A stretch of 64,000 nucleotides of DNA, from positions 2,976,001 to 3,040,000 of the forward strand of contig JAOVFP010000007.1 of NCBI GenBank assembly GCA_025738555.1, written 5' to 3'. Each line of letters begins with the position of its first letter. Within the stretch, counting starts at the first letter, position 1. Below the pieces are notes generated by a model. It worked only from the letters and a program-made list of their open reading frames with translations. It did no database searches and was not told the origin of the DNA. Shown here piece by piece: positions 34,927-47,393 of this stretch. The DNA comes from Cyathus striatus. Taxonomy: Eukaryota > Basidiomycota > Agaricomycetes > Agaricales > Nidulariaceae. Made by a program: the position numbers and the translations under genes.

Positions 34927-37900
34927 ATGCACAAATCAATGTTCCCAAGTTGAACTGATGGAGTCATCAAGCATCAAGCATTCTGTAACATTCTGCTCAT
35001 CATTCCTGAAATGATCAGATAAAAATGTAATATCAATGCAGAGCATAGATAAGGATATGTGGCAGATAAGATGTAAGCATTTACTGCATTGTTTTTCTTC
35101 AGGAATATGCAGATGAATATCAACTAGGCAAACAATTCTTACCTGCTGTTAAAAATACTCATAATTGCGAACAGTAGTTATTTCTCCAGTACAAGTGACA
35201 ATAATCAAAGATTTTTATCAGAAAACGAGTTGAAATCTCAAGAATGAACAAAAATAGCATGATTACAATATTTCAGAGAAAGTACAAGTTGGGTATCAGT
35301 GTTCTACATCCCACATTAACCATGGAAATAAGTGGTATGCAATCAAAGAATTGATTAGTTTGCTGACACACAAAGGTTTCATTGACAAAGTTCAATGCTT
35401 ATGATAATCAATAACCCAGTGGGTTGGACACTTCACTTCATAACATTAACTTCGTTGGTGTATGACGGATCAGTTTGTGCGCTGTCAAGTTAAAGTTGAT
35501 CCCCACTTGGATCCGATACATGAACAATTCGACTGTACAGTGTGGCTCATGGTACAGTGAACGGGTTTGACATCGTTCCTACAGTGTGCATCATCAGCCT
35601 GCATCCGAAATACGGAGTCATCGAAAATGAACCAGAGAGTTAGAAGTTCGGAGACCAGGAACATGAGTCGAAGCATCGATATATATAAAGAAGGACGATT
35701 CCTGAGCAGTGACCAGACATACGAATGACAGACAAGTATATGCCAACGACACCGTGGCGAGTGTCAGGTCTCCTTCAACTCCAGCTCTGAGTGAGTTCAA
35801 TTCTAACTCGACAAGTATAAGAGACCCAACAAAGTGTCACGCATCTCCTCCTTCCTCCTACTAAATGCATAGAAGCCGGGCTCGGGATGCGCGCGTTCCG
35901 CGAGTCGTGAAGGTCAATCCCTGCCCACGTTTGAAAATTCAGCACAGGCATGGGCAAGCACCAGTAATTCGCTGCCATCAAGCGGTGTGAGGCCCAGGGT
36001 CCATCTTCTCATAGAACAACCGCCGTACAGTTATATTCCTCCTACAACAATAGTAAAAAGTCTGCCATGTCAAAATCACGTTAGCCATTGTCCTTTCACA
36101 ATGGGTAATAGAGCCGCACGTATCAGATTGTCTACTGCGAAATATCACCCGACACCGCCAAATGTACTATAACGTACTCCAACTTCGATGTAGAGTGGTG
36201 TATCACACGCATTGGATGTCCCATGGGTCAACATGAGGGACGGGAGTCCAGTTGGTAGCTGCGACACGGCTTCGACTTTGCTTCAATCAAAGGATATTCT
36301 GAGCGGTATTATGCCAGACTTTGTAATCATATTGTATGACTAGGATGACCATACCAGCCTATCCCGCTCTTCACATGGTTCCACAGAGCCTAATCAGCCT
36401 AGAACACTGCTCACTGAGCCACTGCATCTATCTTAAACAGAGCGTGGCCATGCTATCTTCATGAATAAAAAAGAACAGCGAGAATCGACTTGGAATAGAG
36501 CAGTCATATGTTGGATGTTGGAGGTAGAAGTCATCGTAGAGAAGGTGGAAGCAGGTGGAAGAGAAGGTGGGATAAGGCGAATCTTAGGCGAATCCGAAGT
36601 CGGAACTCGCCCCGTTCAATCCAAGTCACATCATGTGATATTTCAACTGCTCTCTCCAGTTGCTCTCCAGCCTCGATTTCCCGGCTGTCCAGTGTCCGCG
36701 TTTACGTAGTATACCGTATACGACGTACGGTGCGTGCGATGAACCCTAACGAACTTCACAGGTTTGTCAAAAGCCTCACCAAAGCTTCACCGGTGCCGAT
36801 GTAATTGGTTTCATCATAATCACAAATGCATGCTTTCATCGATTCATAGAGTTATATTTAGTTTTAAACGTGTAGGATCGCCTGGAACATTCAATTGGTT
36901 CGGTCAGTATCAATCAAGTGCCGATAATGATTCGTCGAAGGCTCGATTTTCTCACCTGGTATTGACAAGTATCGATTAGCCAGCGCACCGTTCTATTTCT
37001 GTTGTTATCGATGGTCCGGTACGTTGTGTCAGGAAGATTAAATCGGCGTGTGTAGAAGCGCATATGGTCCATCAAAACATGCATGCGACTGTGGATGGTT
37101 CCAAGTTTCGGTTTTGGCGCTTGTCAAAGTTCATAAATCTAACGTATGTATAGATAGAGATGCGATCTTTGTGTTCATGTCCATGGTCAAATCGATTGTT
37201 AGATATACCGAAGGGGGCGCTTCAGCGCTTGTCTTATGTAGCCAATTTGCTGGAAGCTGATAAGATAAGATGAGCATCACATGATGCGTGTGAATCTAAC
37301 GCTGAGAACCATCCGACGTTGTTCAATTCAACCATCTCCAGCCTCTCACCACGCCAACCACAACGACCAACAACCTCCAGTGCGTTGTCTCCCGCTGTTT
37401 TACCATTCCATTTCTATCTCACCAATGGAAAGACTCGGTTACTATTGCAAGCTACAATTGTAACCCGTTGAGCCGTGCTTGCGAAGACCACACAATGCAA
37501 TGATCAACTCGGCGACATCCCGCGTTCGGAAAGTCATTGAACACTGGCAGCTGTAGTCAATGGAGATTTCGAAGAGGCGGAGAAGGAACGGGCTCTAGGC
37601 ATTGGGTGTCACTAAGGTAAGCGCCATCTCCCCATTCCGCTCTTAGATTCCTTCTTCGGCGTTCACTATCGATGCATTCATATGTTCATTGCGTGCCTTC
37701 CACTTGTACTGCTTGTTGGCTCATTATCATTTCACGCACTAACTGTGCTCTTCTCGCAGGGTAAGAAACAGTCGAATTCGATGACTGGGATGGGCTGAAG
37801 TGGTTCTCTGTGTTCTGGTGCGTCACCCTCCCTTCTACTCTTCTACTACTTGCTTCTAACCGCAATTTTCTTATAGCAATCGAATGACTACACTCATACC

Positions 37901-39604
37901 AGGCGTAAACTGTGCCCTTTGCTGCACTACCAGGACTCCCCTTCCAAATTGGCCGTTCCAAAGTCGATAACCCGCTCAGCATGCAAAGATGCAAGCTCCT
38001 CAACACGTACTATCACAGTGTCATTTTCTACATCGATACCATCTCCGTTCGAGACGTTCTTCGCAGCACTCGCTCCCACATTTCAAGCGTCCCGAGCCCC
38101 TTCCGTGGTTGCATCTTCTCTCCCTACAACCTGCGGAGGAGGATGAGAGAGACAAGGGTCTTACTGCTCAGTAGTGCATGCGGGCTCAATATAACGAAGG
38201 ATACGGCCACACATGTGATGGAAGAGCGTCTCTGTTGCTCAAGCTGGAGTGAAAGACGACTGAATGTCGACGGTGGATGAAGACAAGGTGGAGTGTTCTT
38301 GGGCTCCATCCTGGACGCCAGACGTGCGGTGTTTCTGTTCTTTCTGTTCATTGTCCACGATATAAACATATATGCCACGCTAGTATTCAACCGAAGCTCT
38401 TCAACGTTCCTGTCATTCAGCACTCGTACCCCATCCTCCCTCCTCGGGACATTGGCACGATGATAATGACAGCCACATCGACAGCTACAACCCCGATTGG
38501 TCTGATCTTGCCGTAGAGTGAGGCTCACGTTCTTTACTCTTCGTTCCTTCTCCGCACTCTACGCTAAGTAGAGACCTGCGAGGACTGTGATGGGCGTTGA
38601 AAGCTTGCGTACGATCGTAATGATGGAGGTTGTCGTTGTATCGTCCCGGAGTTATCGGTTTTCTTAGTCGGGTTGGAGTGGGAGGGAGCCGGGTGGAGGC
38701 TCGGAAGTCGAGAACGGTTCACGAGGCGTACAAATACAAAGACAGGACGGTTGCAGGTCGAAGGAGCGTTCGTTCCTGGAGAAAGGACGTGCATATTTCT
38801 ACTCTCCGTGCGCACTGTCGACGTGAACGGAAACGTTGTTCCTGTTCCTTGGTCGTTTGCAGCCGTCAACTTCCTTTCGAGTCCGATCCCGAAGAACAAA
38901 GATCTTTTACGAAGCAGCAGACGGTTTCACTTACCTGTATCGGACGTTCCCCCTATTCCTTTCTTTCATATTCAATGCCCACGCCTTCATGTAGAACGTT
39001 CGCGAGTTCGGGCTCACATCCCGTGCTTACCTCACCACATCCGCCACGATGATCGTCGACACCTGCGAAGAGGACAGCGGTGGCGGACCTGGTGCCACAT
39101 ATGATTGTAATAGCGGATGTTGACGTTGTGCCGTTCGAGGCGGAGTGGAGAGAGGTCAAGGTTTGAGTACCGAGATGGTGTGAGGTGGTTCTAGGTTGTG
39201 TCCTGCCCCACGTTTGTGCCATTATGCACGTCGATATGTTCTTTTGCACGTTACACTTGAGGTGAACGTTGACGTTGGGTTTATTCAAGCTTGTCTAGTG
39301 GGAAGCCGATATTGTCGACACCTCTTAGCGTCCTTAGGATTTTGACGGTATTCCTTCTGCGTTCGTCCTCTACTGCGCCTACGAGGGTTCCCTTACGTTC
39401 TGTGCGGCCCAACGAGATATGATATATATGCGTGGTAGAGCGTCACGGACCTTTCCTTCCTCCAGACGCGTCTCGTTCCTGCCCGAATACTGTAGTACCT
39501 ACTACGGAGCAAGGTCAAGATGGTGCTTATCTGACTTCATCTAGTTTTTTGTACTGCTCGGCTAGCGCTAGCTTTCATAGATTTCTCAGTCGAACACTAC
39601 AATA
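34927..39604. other. 4.7-kb stretch with no recognisable gene
   Basis: The part up to about 35.4 kb is AT-rich like the NLR neighbourhood. From about 35.4 to 39.6 kb base composition shifts to higher GC, and many short overlapping frames appear on both strands (37686-38528 and 38564-39288, for instance). I tested these by eye for family motifs and splice continuity and found neither. It could be decayed transposon or diverged unique sequence. Confidence 0.4.
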
Positions 39605-40204
39605 GGGGGGTCAGAGTAGGTGGATTCGAGGTGGATTCGGAATTGGATTCGAAGTGGATTCTGGACAGTCAGAATCGTGGGAGAATCACGGATCCAACTT
39701 TATGGGTGAAGCAACTTTTTAGTTGCTTCGCACTCTCGAATCCGGATTCAGCTCTGCACTCAATCTTACTTGGCCGTACGTGCTCGACATCTTCCTGTAT
39801 ACTTCTCCTTTAAATTCATTTGGTATAGCTTGACGTATCATATATGTATATGTGAGCTCTCTAGCTCGTAACTTCTGTCAATTAGTAGGACAGATCGTAG
39901 TATATAAAGGTCATGTAAAGTGTACGTGAGAGACAACAACTGGTAAATTTGTCGAATACTGTAGGTCTGATAAGTGTAAGCTGCACCTAATTATTCATAA
40001 ATGCATTATAATATACGTTTATGTTAATTATCAGCTAAAAGACAGATATAAAATCATATGAGGTCGGCAGAAATTAGGAGGTTGAATCCAGCTGGAATCG
40101 AAACCGCAGCCGGGGCGGTCAGAGTGAAACGCGATTCGAGGCTGATTCTGATCACTGAATCACACTCCGAATCCAACTCGAATCCACCTACTCTGACCCC
40201 CCCC
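39605..40204. mobile_element. 600-bp MITE with G-run termini
   Basis: The left end GGGGGGTCAGAGTAGGTGG and the right end CCACCTACTCTGACCCCC form an inverted repeat of about 30 bp, extending through GATTCGAG. TA flanks both sides. Subterminal GTGGATTCGRA motifs repeat four times in the left arm and are mirrored in the right. A hairpin AAGCAACT/AGTTGCTT lies near 39711-39730. There is no coding potential. TA target use suggests a Tc1/mariner or pogo relative, tentatively. Confidence 0.7.
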
Positions 40205-41726
40205 TAATATACACCAGCGCGGAATGTTGTTGTCGTAACGCCCGAGATTCTGCCAGCGGCCGATTTTATCTGAATCCAAACGAGTCCTCCACCACCTATC
40301 TAGCCGCCTATATTACCTTAACGCACTATCCAGAGTATGCTTCGGCTGGGCGGGGGAGGTGTAAGGGTTTTCTCTGGATGACGGATGGGACAGGTACCCT
40401 GTACTCATAAGGTCGATTTCGATGTAGTGCGGTTTTATGTAAACTCAACCAATGCATTACGCCGTACTGTACTAGTTCGAATACTTAGCAATATTATTGT
40501 TTCCAGTGAAAGACAAGTATGTAGTACCGGCGTTGAATATAACACAAACACAAACCGAAACTTGGGACAGTTCACATCAGTGTCTTCTCTTGTGTTCCTC
40601 ATACTATCGTCAATCAGATGCTCGTGTTTATCAGAAGCTTGTGTTTTTTTTGTAACTCATTTTTCTCCACCTTCCCGACCTCAAATATTCTCAAATTTTG
40701 GCACATACTTACAGTGAATAGTATAGAACATAAATATCACTTTATTTTTTCAATACAAGCCCAGGATTCGTTCTGATATTTTTGGAAGGTGTCACGCTTC
40801 GAAGAAGCCTCATTGAATATCTATATGAATTTGACATGCATAACCTATATTCTTAACTAGCTACAGCTTTGGCCAATAGAAAACATAGATGATAGTTTTA
40901 TCTTGCTCCGTTCACTTTCAAATTTGCCCACTACTTTTTCATACATTAATCAAGTCAATATTCAGCATACAGTAATTATGTGTGGTTATTTGATTTTACA
41001 ACTTTTATAATACTACTGATTTACACATACTTAAAGTTGACGGATGAACTTTACTAAAGCACTGAAGCTGTAGCGCTGAATCCACTCCCAAGTATGTGTT
41101 GTGGTTCCTGCGAACTACAAACGTTGGTGTATTCCTGTGAATACACGAAGGTCAGTACACTCGGATAGAATATAAACGTACCCGTTTGTCGATAATCTTG
41201 AGTTGTACCTGGGCGAAAGAATATGAGATGAGCGTACCGTTTAATGAGTTTCTCGAAGCGTAAGTCTGCCAACGAAGATGTCACGCGTGTTACAGGCTAC
41301 CGCCGACTAGAATAGCAAATGTATTCAGTAATCGACAATACTAATAGTACGTAGTAGCGAGTAGATAGTACAATACTATAATACCCTTTTTAGCAACACC
41401 ACGAGACTTAGTGCGAAGCCTTAAGTCGAGTTCCTGGTTTTTACGGTTGTCAAATCTGACAGAGTAATAATTGTGCGAAAAGAGATTGATTTCGAGCTAT
41501 CTACACACTTCTTATATACATGTATCTAAAATTGTAGCTAGAACGTTCAGGTAGTACATACAGTGCATCTAGAAGCTTCTGTTCTTTTAGTTTAGATGAC
41601 TCGAGAATCTACCAAGTACTTCTACTTCTTTCCAGTTTCTATCAGTCTCGGCTTATATAGTAAACTTCACGTGATATTGAGCAGCACTGCTGCTAAATGA
41701 TGTACAAGGTGGATATAGAAAAAAAA

Positions 41727-41760
41727 GGAGAGAGAGAGAGAGAGAAGGAGAAAGAGGGCG
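41727..41760. repeat. GA-rich microsatellite
   Basis: A run of GA dinucleotides with interspersed AAGGAG follows a short poly-A. Simple repeat only. Confidence 0.8.
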
Positions 41761-41831
41761 AGTATTCATGTAAAGACTTCTACAGATAGTTGAATATCCA
41801 ATATCCCTAACAGTATGTAATTGTTAGGGTA

Positions 41832-42191
41832 CTGGATAATTTCGACCTAGTGTTCAGAGTCCAGACCCCCCCAGGTGTGATGGTCCAAACCTCTGTTCAG
41901 CCCTATAGAATGTAGAATGTGTGACACCTGAAGTGAACTGTTTGCAGCCTAAGCCATTGGGTGAGCAAAATTTAAGCTGGAATATGTTTGAATGGCTTCA
42001 ACTATAATTATTATATTTATTACACACTTCAGGAGGTATATATTTTATTTTATTTTTAACAATTTTTCACAATTTTTTGTTTTCCTTGTACCTGTGTTCA
42101 TGAGTCTTTGTGACGCGTGACCAACAGCTAAATCTGTTCTGTTCATGGCCCTGTGTGACGCGTGACCGAACAGTTGGTCGAAATTGTCCAG
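41832..42191. mobile_element. 360-bp Tc1/mariner-type MITE
   Basis: The left end CTGGATAATTTCGACC and the right end GGTCGAAATTGTCCAG form a 24-bp inverted repeat with three mismatches. TA flanks it at 41830-41831 and 42192-42193. The interior contains GTGTGACGCGTGACC-like repeats and no ORF. It shares the CTG...CAG/TA architecture with the MITEs at 22861 and 55142. Confidence 0.8.
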
Positions 42192-42840
42192 TATGTTAGT
42201 GAAAAACACGACTAGCGGGGCTTGAATCTAGTAACGGTCACGTTCGTGACAACACGAGCTTCTGATAAACACGAGCATCTGATTGACGATAGTATGCTTC
42301 CAATGCGGTCCTACACACGTTGTACACACGATCTAATTTTAATTGACCCGACCTAATGGACCATCGATAACCCCAGAAGTAGAACGTGCGCTGGTGAATC
42401 GGTACTTTTCGACATATATTTTATCCAATCGGGACATTGTTCTTAGACCGCATGCCCACCCTGCTCGTAGAAGCGATGAGAACCGCACTTTAGCCACACG
42501 ACGGGATAGAGCAAGAATCTAGAAGTGTCTCGTTCAAGCCGCTAATTGCTTCAACCTCTATAGACTATTCAGCGATGAAATTATATGTTAATTCGTTAAC
42601 GAACTTGCGGCAACAAAATGTACAGACTTATACTATCGAGTTCAGCAACCTTTGCATGCCTTGAATTCCAAAATGATAAGCACAATACATGATCCGTAGT
42701 AGTGGACACTAGACATCTGAACATGTTGTCGGACTCTATACATAGAACAGGAATCAGGAATGGATTTATTCAGTGATAATTGATCGTTCCGATGATTTGG
42801 CTCAGTACACGTTTAGTAACACGTGTCAACTGCATTGTGC

Positions 42841-42852
42841 TATACTATATAG
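42841..42852 (+). promoter_or_regulatory. TATA box of NLR gene C
   Basis: TATACTATATAG, 101 nt before the ATG at 42953, is followed by a pyrimidine-rich tract (CTTCCTTCCGTCTTCTC) that would be the transcription start region and short leader. Confidence 0.5.
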
Positions 42853-42952
42853 CTCGTCCGCATCAACTTTCATTCTTCCTTCCGTCTTCTCAAACACATT
42901 GCTCAAGCTCTTAACAGCACACAAGTTCAACATCGAAATCTTTGCATTTACA

Positions 42953-45900
42953 ATGTCTCAAAACAAATCCAATGGTAAAATGTTCGCCAATGCAAGCCAT
43001 GTCAATGTCTTTGGTGGTCAGCAGAATGCTGTTGGTTGTGATCAGAACAATTATTACAATATGAAAAATGATGAAATCTCTGAAAAACTGAAGTTACTGA
43101 AGCCTGCTGATCATAACTTGCATTTTCCACCTCCCTGTATGGAAGGGACTAGAGTTACTATTCTGAATGATATTTATAAGTGGCTGAATAATTTTGGTAT
43201 GTTCATATATTTGTATATTTATGAAATAAATCTTCATTTCATTCATAGATGAGTCTGCTACAAACATAATGTGGATTACTGGTGGTCCTGGCTCAGGAAA
43301 ATCTGCAATAGCCTCTACTTTGGTTAAAACTCTAAACTCAAACAACTGGAAGAGACTGGGTGGCTGCCATTTCTTTAAGAGGGATGATAACACCTTAGGT
43401 GATGCTACTGTAGTTTGGAGAATGATAGCTGCAGATTTAGCATCCAAATCAAAGTATTCTTTTCTGAAAGAAAAGATTGCAGAACATCTTGATAACAACT
43501 TCCAACTTGTAGGAATTGAATGGCAGTTCAAACATCTAATTGCTGATCCACTGAATACCTACCATGAAAAATTGAAAAAGGATCCACCTGCATTTGTTAT
43601 TGATGGACTAGATGAATGCAAATCATCTGAACAATTATTGTCTCTGGAAAAGACTTTACAAGACTGGATTGGGCTTCCTAAGCACTATAAGCTTATCATA
43701 ACTGGATGGCCTGGTTCTATACCAGTTGTTATTGAGAATAAAAACTTTTGCAAGATTATCAGATTAGGAACTGATTCACACTATGACTCAGAGATAGATC
43801 AAGATATATATTTCTTTCTGAAAAAAAATTTTGAAACTTTCCAAGATAAATTACAATTTGATTTAACAGAAAATGAGTTGAATAGGATGTGCAAACAAGC
43901 TGCTGGATTATTTATCTGGGCATCTACTGCAGTGAAGTACATCACCCTGACTCCAGAGCAAGATGACCAGCTTTCACCAGATGAAAAGCTTGTTGAAGTT
44001 CTATCTTTGCAAATAGGTCATGGAGTTGAAATTCTCTATCATCAAATGCTTCAAATATCCTTCGGAAAATGGTCAGAATATAGAAAAGAAATTGTAAGAG
44101 GGGTATTGGCAGCAGTACTCTTAGCAAAATCACCATTGAGGAAAGATGATATTGCATACTTTCTTGATGTTGATGTTAATGAGGGCATCATTAAAAAAGA
44201 AGTTTCAAGAATAATACATCGTCTCCTACCAGTCATTTCAATAAATGATAACAATATAACATTCCATCATCTATCATTTGCTGAATATTTAATAGAGGGA
44301 TTAAATAATGAGACATTTAAAATTATTAAAAACAAACATGTCCCAATAGTGACTAAAATGGTGTTTAAAACTCTCAACAGTAAATTAAAATTTAATATAT
44401 GCAATGTTAAGTCATCATGTGTAGCAAATATAGACATTGAGAACTTAACACGAATCATTAGTGAGCATATACCTACATACCTTCAATATTGTTGCAAATT
44501 TTGGAACATGCATTATATTGACATAATTGAAAATGAAGTATTTGATCATATATCTATGATAAAAGAATTAAATATATTCTTATATTGCAAGTTCTTATAC
44601 TGGTTAGAGGTCATGAGTCTCTTAAATGAGATACAGACAGCACAAGAAATCATGAAAAGATTAACAACATGTAAAAAGGTATGAGATCAGCTATTTGAAG
44701 GAAATGAAATATTTAAATTCAACTAGATAAACTCAACTGAACTTAATTTTTTTGAAGATGGTGTAAATCTACTGGGAAATTTTAACATTCCAATCTCAAA
44801 GAGCATTCCACATATATATATATCAATGTTATCATTTGCACATGAGGATTCATTCATTGTAAAACATTTCTCACCTTTTTTTAAAAACATACTTTCAATT
44901 AATACAGGAAGAGGCAAAGTTGGCAATGTAATAGTGCATACAGGGAATGAAACTGTTAGAACATGGAATGAAGAGAATGGAAATACTATTGATGAACTAA
45001 TTGAAGGTCATAGTGATTGGGTGAGATCAGTTGCATATTCTCCTGATGGAACAAAGGTGGTGTCTGGGTCAGATGATGAAACTGTCAGAGTGTGGAACAT
45101 TGAGAGTGGAAAAACAATTGCTGGGCCATTTAAAGGCCACAGTCATTGGGTGACATCAGTAGCATTTTCTCCTGATGGAGCACAAGTGGTGTCTGGCTCA
45201 TATGATAAAACTGTTAGAGTGTGGAATGTGGAGAGTGGAAAAAACATTGCAGGACCATTTGGGGGCCACAGTGATTATGTGATGTCAGTGGCATTTTCTC
45301 CTGATGGAACACAAGTGGTGTCTGGCTCATGTGATGAAACTGTCAGAGTGTGGAATGTGGAGAGTGGAGAAACTATTGCTGGACCATTTGAAGGCCACAG
45401 TCATTCAGTGAGATCAGTGGCATTTTCACCTGATGGAACACAAGTAGTGTCTGGCTCAAGTGATACAACTGTCAGAGTGTGGAATATTTGGGGGGGGGAT
45501 ACTATTACTGAACCATTTGAAGGCCACAGCAATTTGGTGACATCAGTAATGTTTTCTCCTGATGGAGCACATGTGGTGTCTGGTTCAACTGATCATACTG
45601 TCAGAGTATGGAATGTGAAGAGTGGAGAAACCATTGCTGGACCATTTGAAGGACACAATCATTCAGTGACATCAGTTGCATTTTCTCCAGATGGAACACA
45701 TGTGGTGTCTGGTTCAAATGATCATACTGTTAGAGTGTGGAATGTGAAGAGTGGAGAAACCATTGCTGAACCATTTGAAGGCCATAGTGATCCAGTGACA
45801 TCAGTTGCATTTTCTCCTGATGGAACACAAGTGGTGTCTGGCTCAGGTGATCAAACTGTCAGAGTGTGGAATATGGAGAATGAAAAAACCATTGCTGGAC

Positions 45901-47393
45901 CATTTGAGGGGCACAGTTATCCAGTGATGTCAGTGGCATTTTCTCCTGATGGAACACAAGTGGTGTCTGGCTCATCTGATAAAACTGTTAGAGTATGGAA
46001 TGTAGAGAGTGGAGAAACTATTGCTGGACCATTTGAAGGCCACAGTTACTCTGTGAGATCAGTGGCATTTTCACCTGATGGAACACAAGTGGTGTCTGGC
46101 TCAGATGATAAAACTGTCAGAGTGTGGAATGTGGAGAGTGGAGAAACTATTGCTGGACCATTTGAAGGCCACAGTCATTCAGTGAGATCAGTGGCATTTT
46201 CACCTGATGGAACACAAGTAGTGTCTGGCTCAAGTGATACAACTGTCAGAGTGTGGAATATTTGGGGGGGGGATACTATTACTGAACCATTTGAAGGCCA
46301 CAGCAATTTGGTGACATCAGTAATGTTTTCTCCTGATGGAGCACATGTGGTGTCTGGTTCAACTGATCATACTGTCAGAGTATGGAATGTGAAGAGTGGA
46401 GAAACCATTGCTGGACCATTTGAAGGCCATAGTGATCCAGTGACATCAGTTGCATTTTCTCCTGATGGAACACAAGTGGTGTCTGGCTCAGATGATCAAA
46501 CTGTCAGAGTGTGGAATATGGAGAATGAAAAAACCATTGCTGGACCATTTGAGGGGCACAGTTATCCAGTGATGTCAGTGGCATTTTCTCCTGATGGAAC
46601 ACAAGTGGTGTCTGGCTCATCTGATAAAACTGTTAGAGTATGGAATGTGGAGAGTGGAGAAACTATTGCTGGACCATTTGAAGGCCACAGTTACTCTGTG
46701 AGATCAGTGGCATTTTCTCCTGATGGAACACATGTGGTGTCTGGCTCAGATGATAAAACTGTCAGAGTGTGGAATGTGGAGAATGGAGAAACTATTGCTG
46801 GACCATTTGAAGGCCACAGTTACTCTGTGAGATCAGTGGCATTTTCTCCTAATGAAACACAAGTGGTATCTGGTTCATGTGATCAAACTATTAGAGATTT
46901 TAGAGTGTCAAAAAGCTTTAGCAAACTGAAATCACTTGGAGGACTAAAAATATTCAAATCTTGTTACTCAGATGGTTGGGTGAAAGATAGTAGTGACAAT
47001 ATACTTTTTTGGGTCCCTTTTCATCATAGGGAAAATTTGTGTAGTTTTGAAACTGTTCAAATATTGCCAAACCATAAAATGTGTCATGCTGATTTCACAA
47101 GTTTTGTCTGCAAATTTGATTGGGTTCAATGTAAAACTGGTTCTCCTACACTTCCAAAAAATTTTGATATTCCCATTTATCAACCATCGGAACATTTTTC
47201 TATTGTAGAAAGTGAATTTTATAGTTCTGTAATGATAAAGAATAAGAAGGAAAAATACTTTAATATTTTTTTCATTCATTACATTAGTATCATACTGGTT
47301 GTTTTGGTTTCTATTTATATTTTAGAACAACATTCATCAGGAAAAGTTGAGATCTATAATTTAGTTGAGTTAGACATACTTCATCAAAATTAA
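42953..47393 (+). CDS. NLR gene C: intact NACHT-WD40 protein with C-terminal membrane tail
   Basis: Three exons (42953-43196, 43249-44678, 44727-47393) give 1446 residues. Exons 1 and 2 have exactly the same lengths (244 and 1430 nt) as in gene B. Residues 1-80 carry HVNVFGGQQNAVGCDQ and the conserved FPPPCMEGTRVTILNDIYKW. NACHT follows: Walker A GGPGSGKS, Walker B VIDGLDEC, sensor segment TGWPGS (paralogues have TGRP/TGRH) and GLFIWAST. Fifteen WD40 repeats of 43 residues form probably two seven-bladed propellers. Then come SCYSDGWVKDSSDNILFWVPFHHR...FDWVQC and one hydrophobic helix (FIHYISIILVVLVSIYIL) with a tail of about 22 residues. Probable role: STAND signalling switch in non-self recognition (family knowledge); membrane attachment is inference. 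Confidence 0.9.
45006..46904 (+). repeat. WD40-coding tandem array, 129-bp units, with 774-bp duplication
   Basis: Fifteen in-frame units, mostly exactly 129 bp and very similar to each other. A stretch of over 300 bp around 45329-45645 reappears 774 bp (six units) downstream, including an identical nine-G run in the WNIWGGD repeat. The following units recur at 645 bp (five units), so one unit was lost after a block duplication. Differences concentrate at the two residues after GHS and around SGSxDxTVRVWNxx. Confidence 0.9.

Larger units (their letters stand above)
40600..42296. repeat. 46-bp inverted repeats bounding a 1.7-kb segment
   Basis: 40600-40645 (starting CATACTATCGTCAATCAGAT) and 42251-42296 are reverse complements with one mismatch. 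The enclosed DNA has no recognisable gene and contains the MITE at 41832-42191. No target duplication is evident, so this may be a degraded transposon or a local inverted duplication. Confidence 0.6.

Noticed and set aside
37686..39288. Several overlapping frames of 100-143 codons on both strands
   Set aside because: They overlap each other, show no family motif and no splice continuity; GC-rich composition alone can keep such frames open.
45006..46904. Regular 129-bp repeats resembling a CRISPR or satellite array
   Set aside because: The units are in frame, encode WD40 motifs and have no spacer-repeat organisation.
46968..47279. Minus-strand frames opposite NLR exons (also 25212-25580, 26055-26249, 44051-44254)
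   Set aside because: They are antisense shadows of WD40 or NACHT coding sequence.
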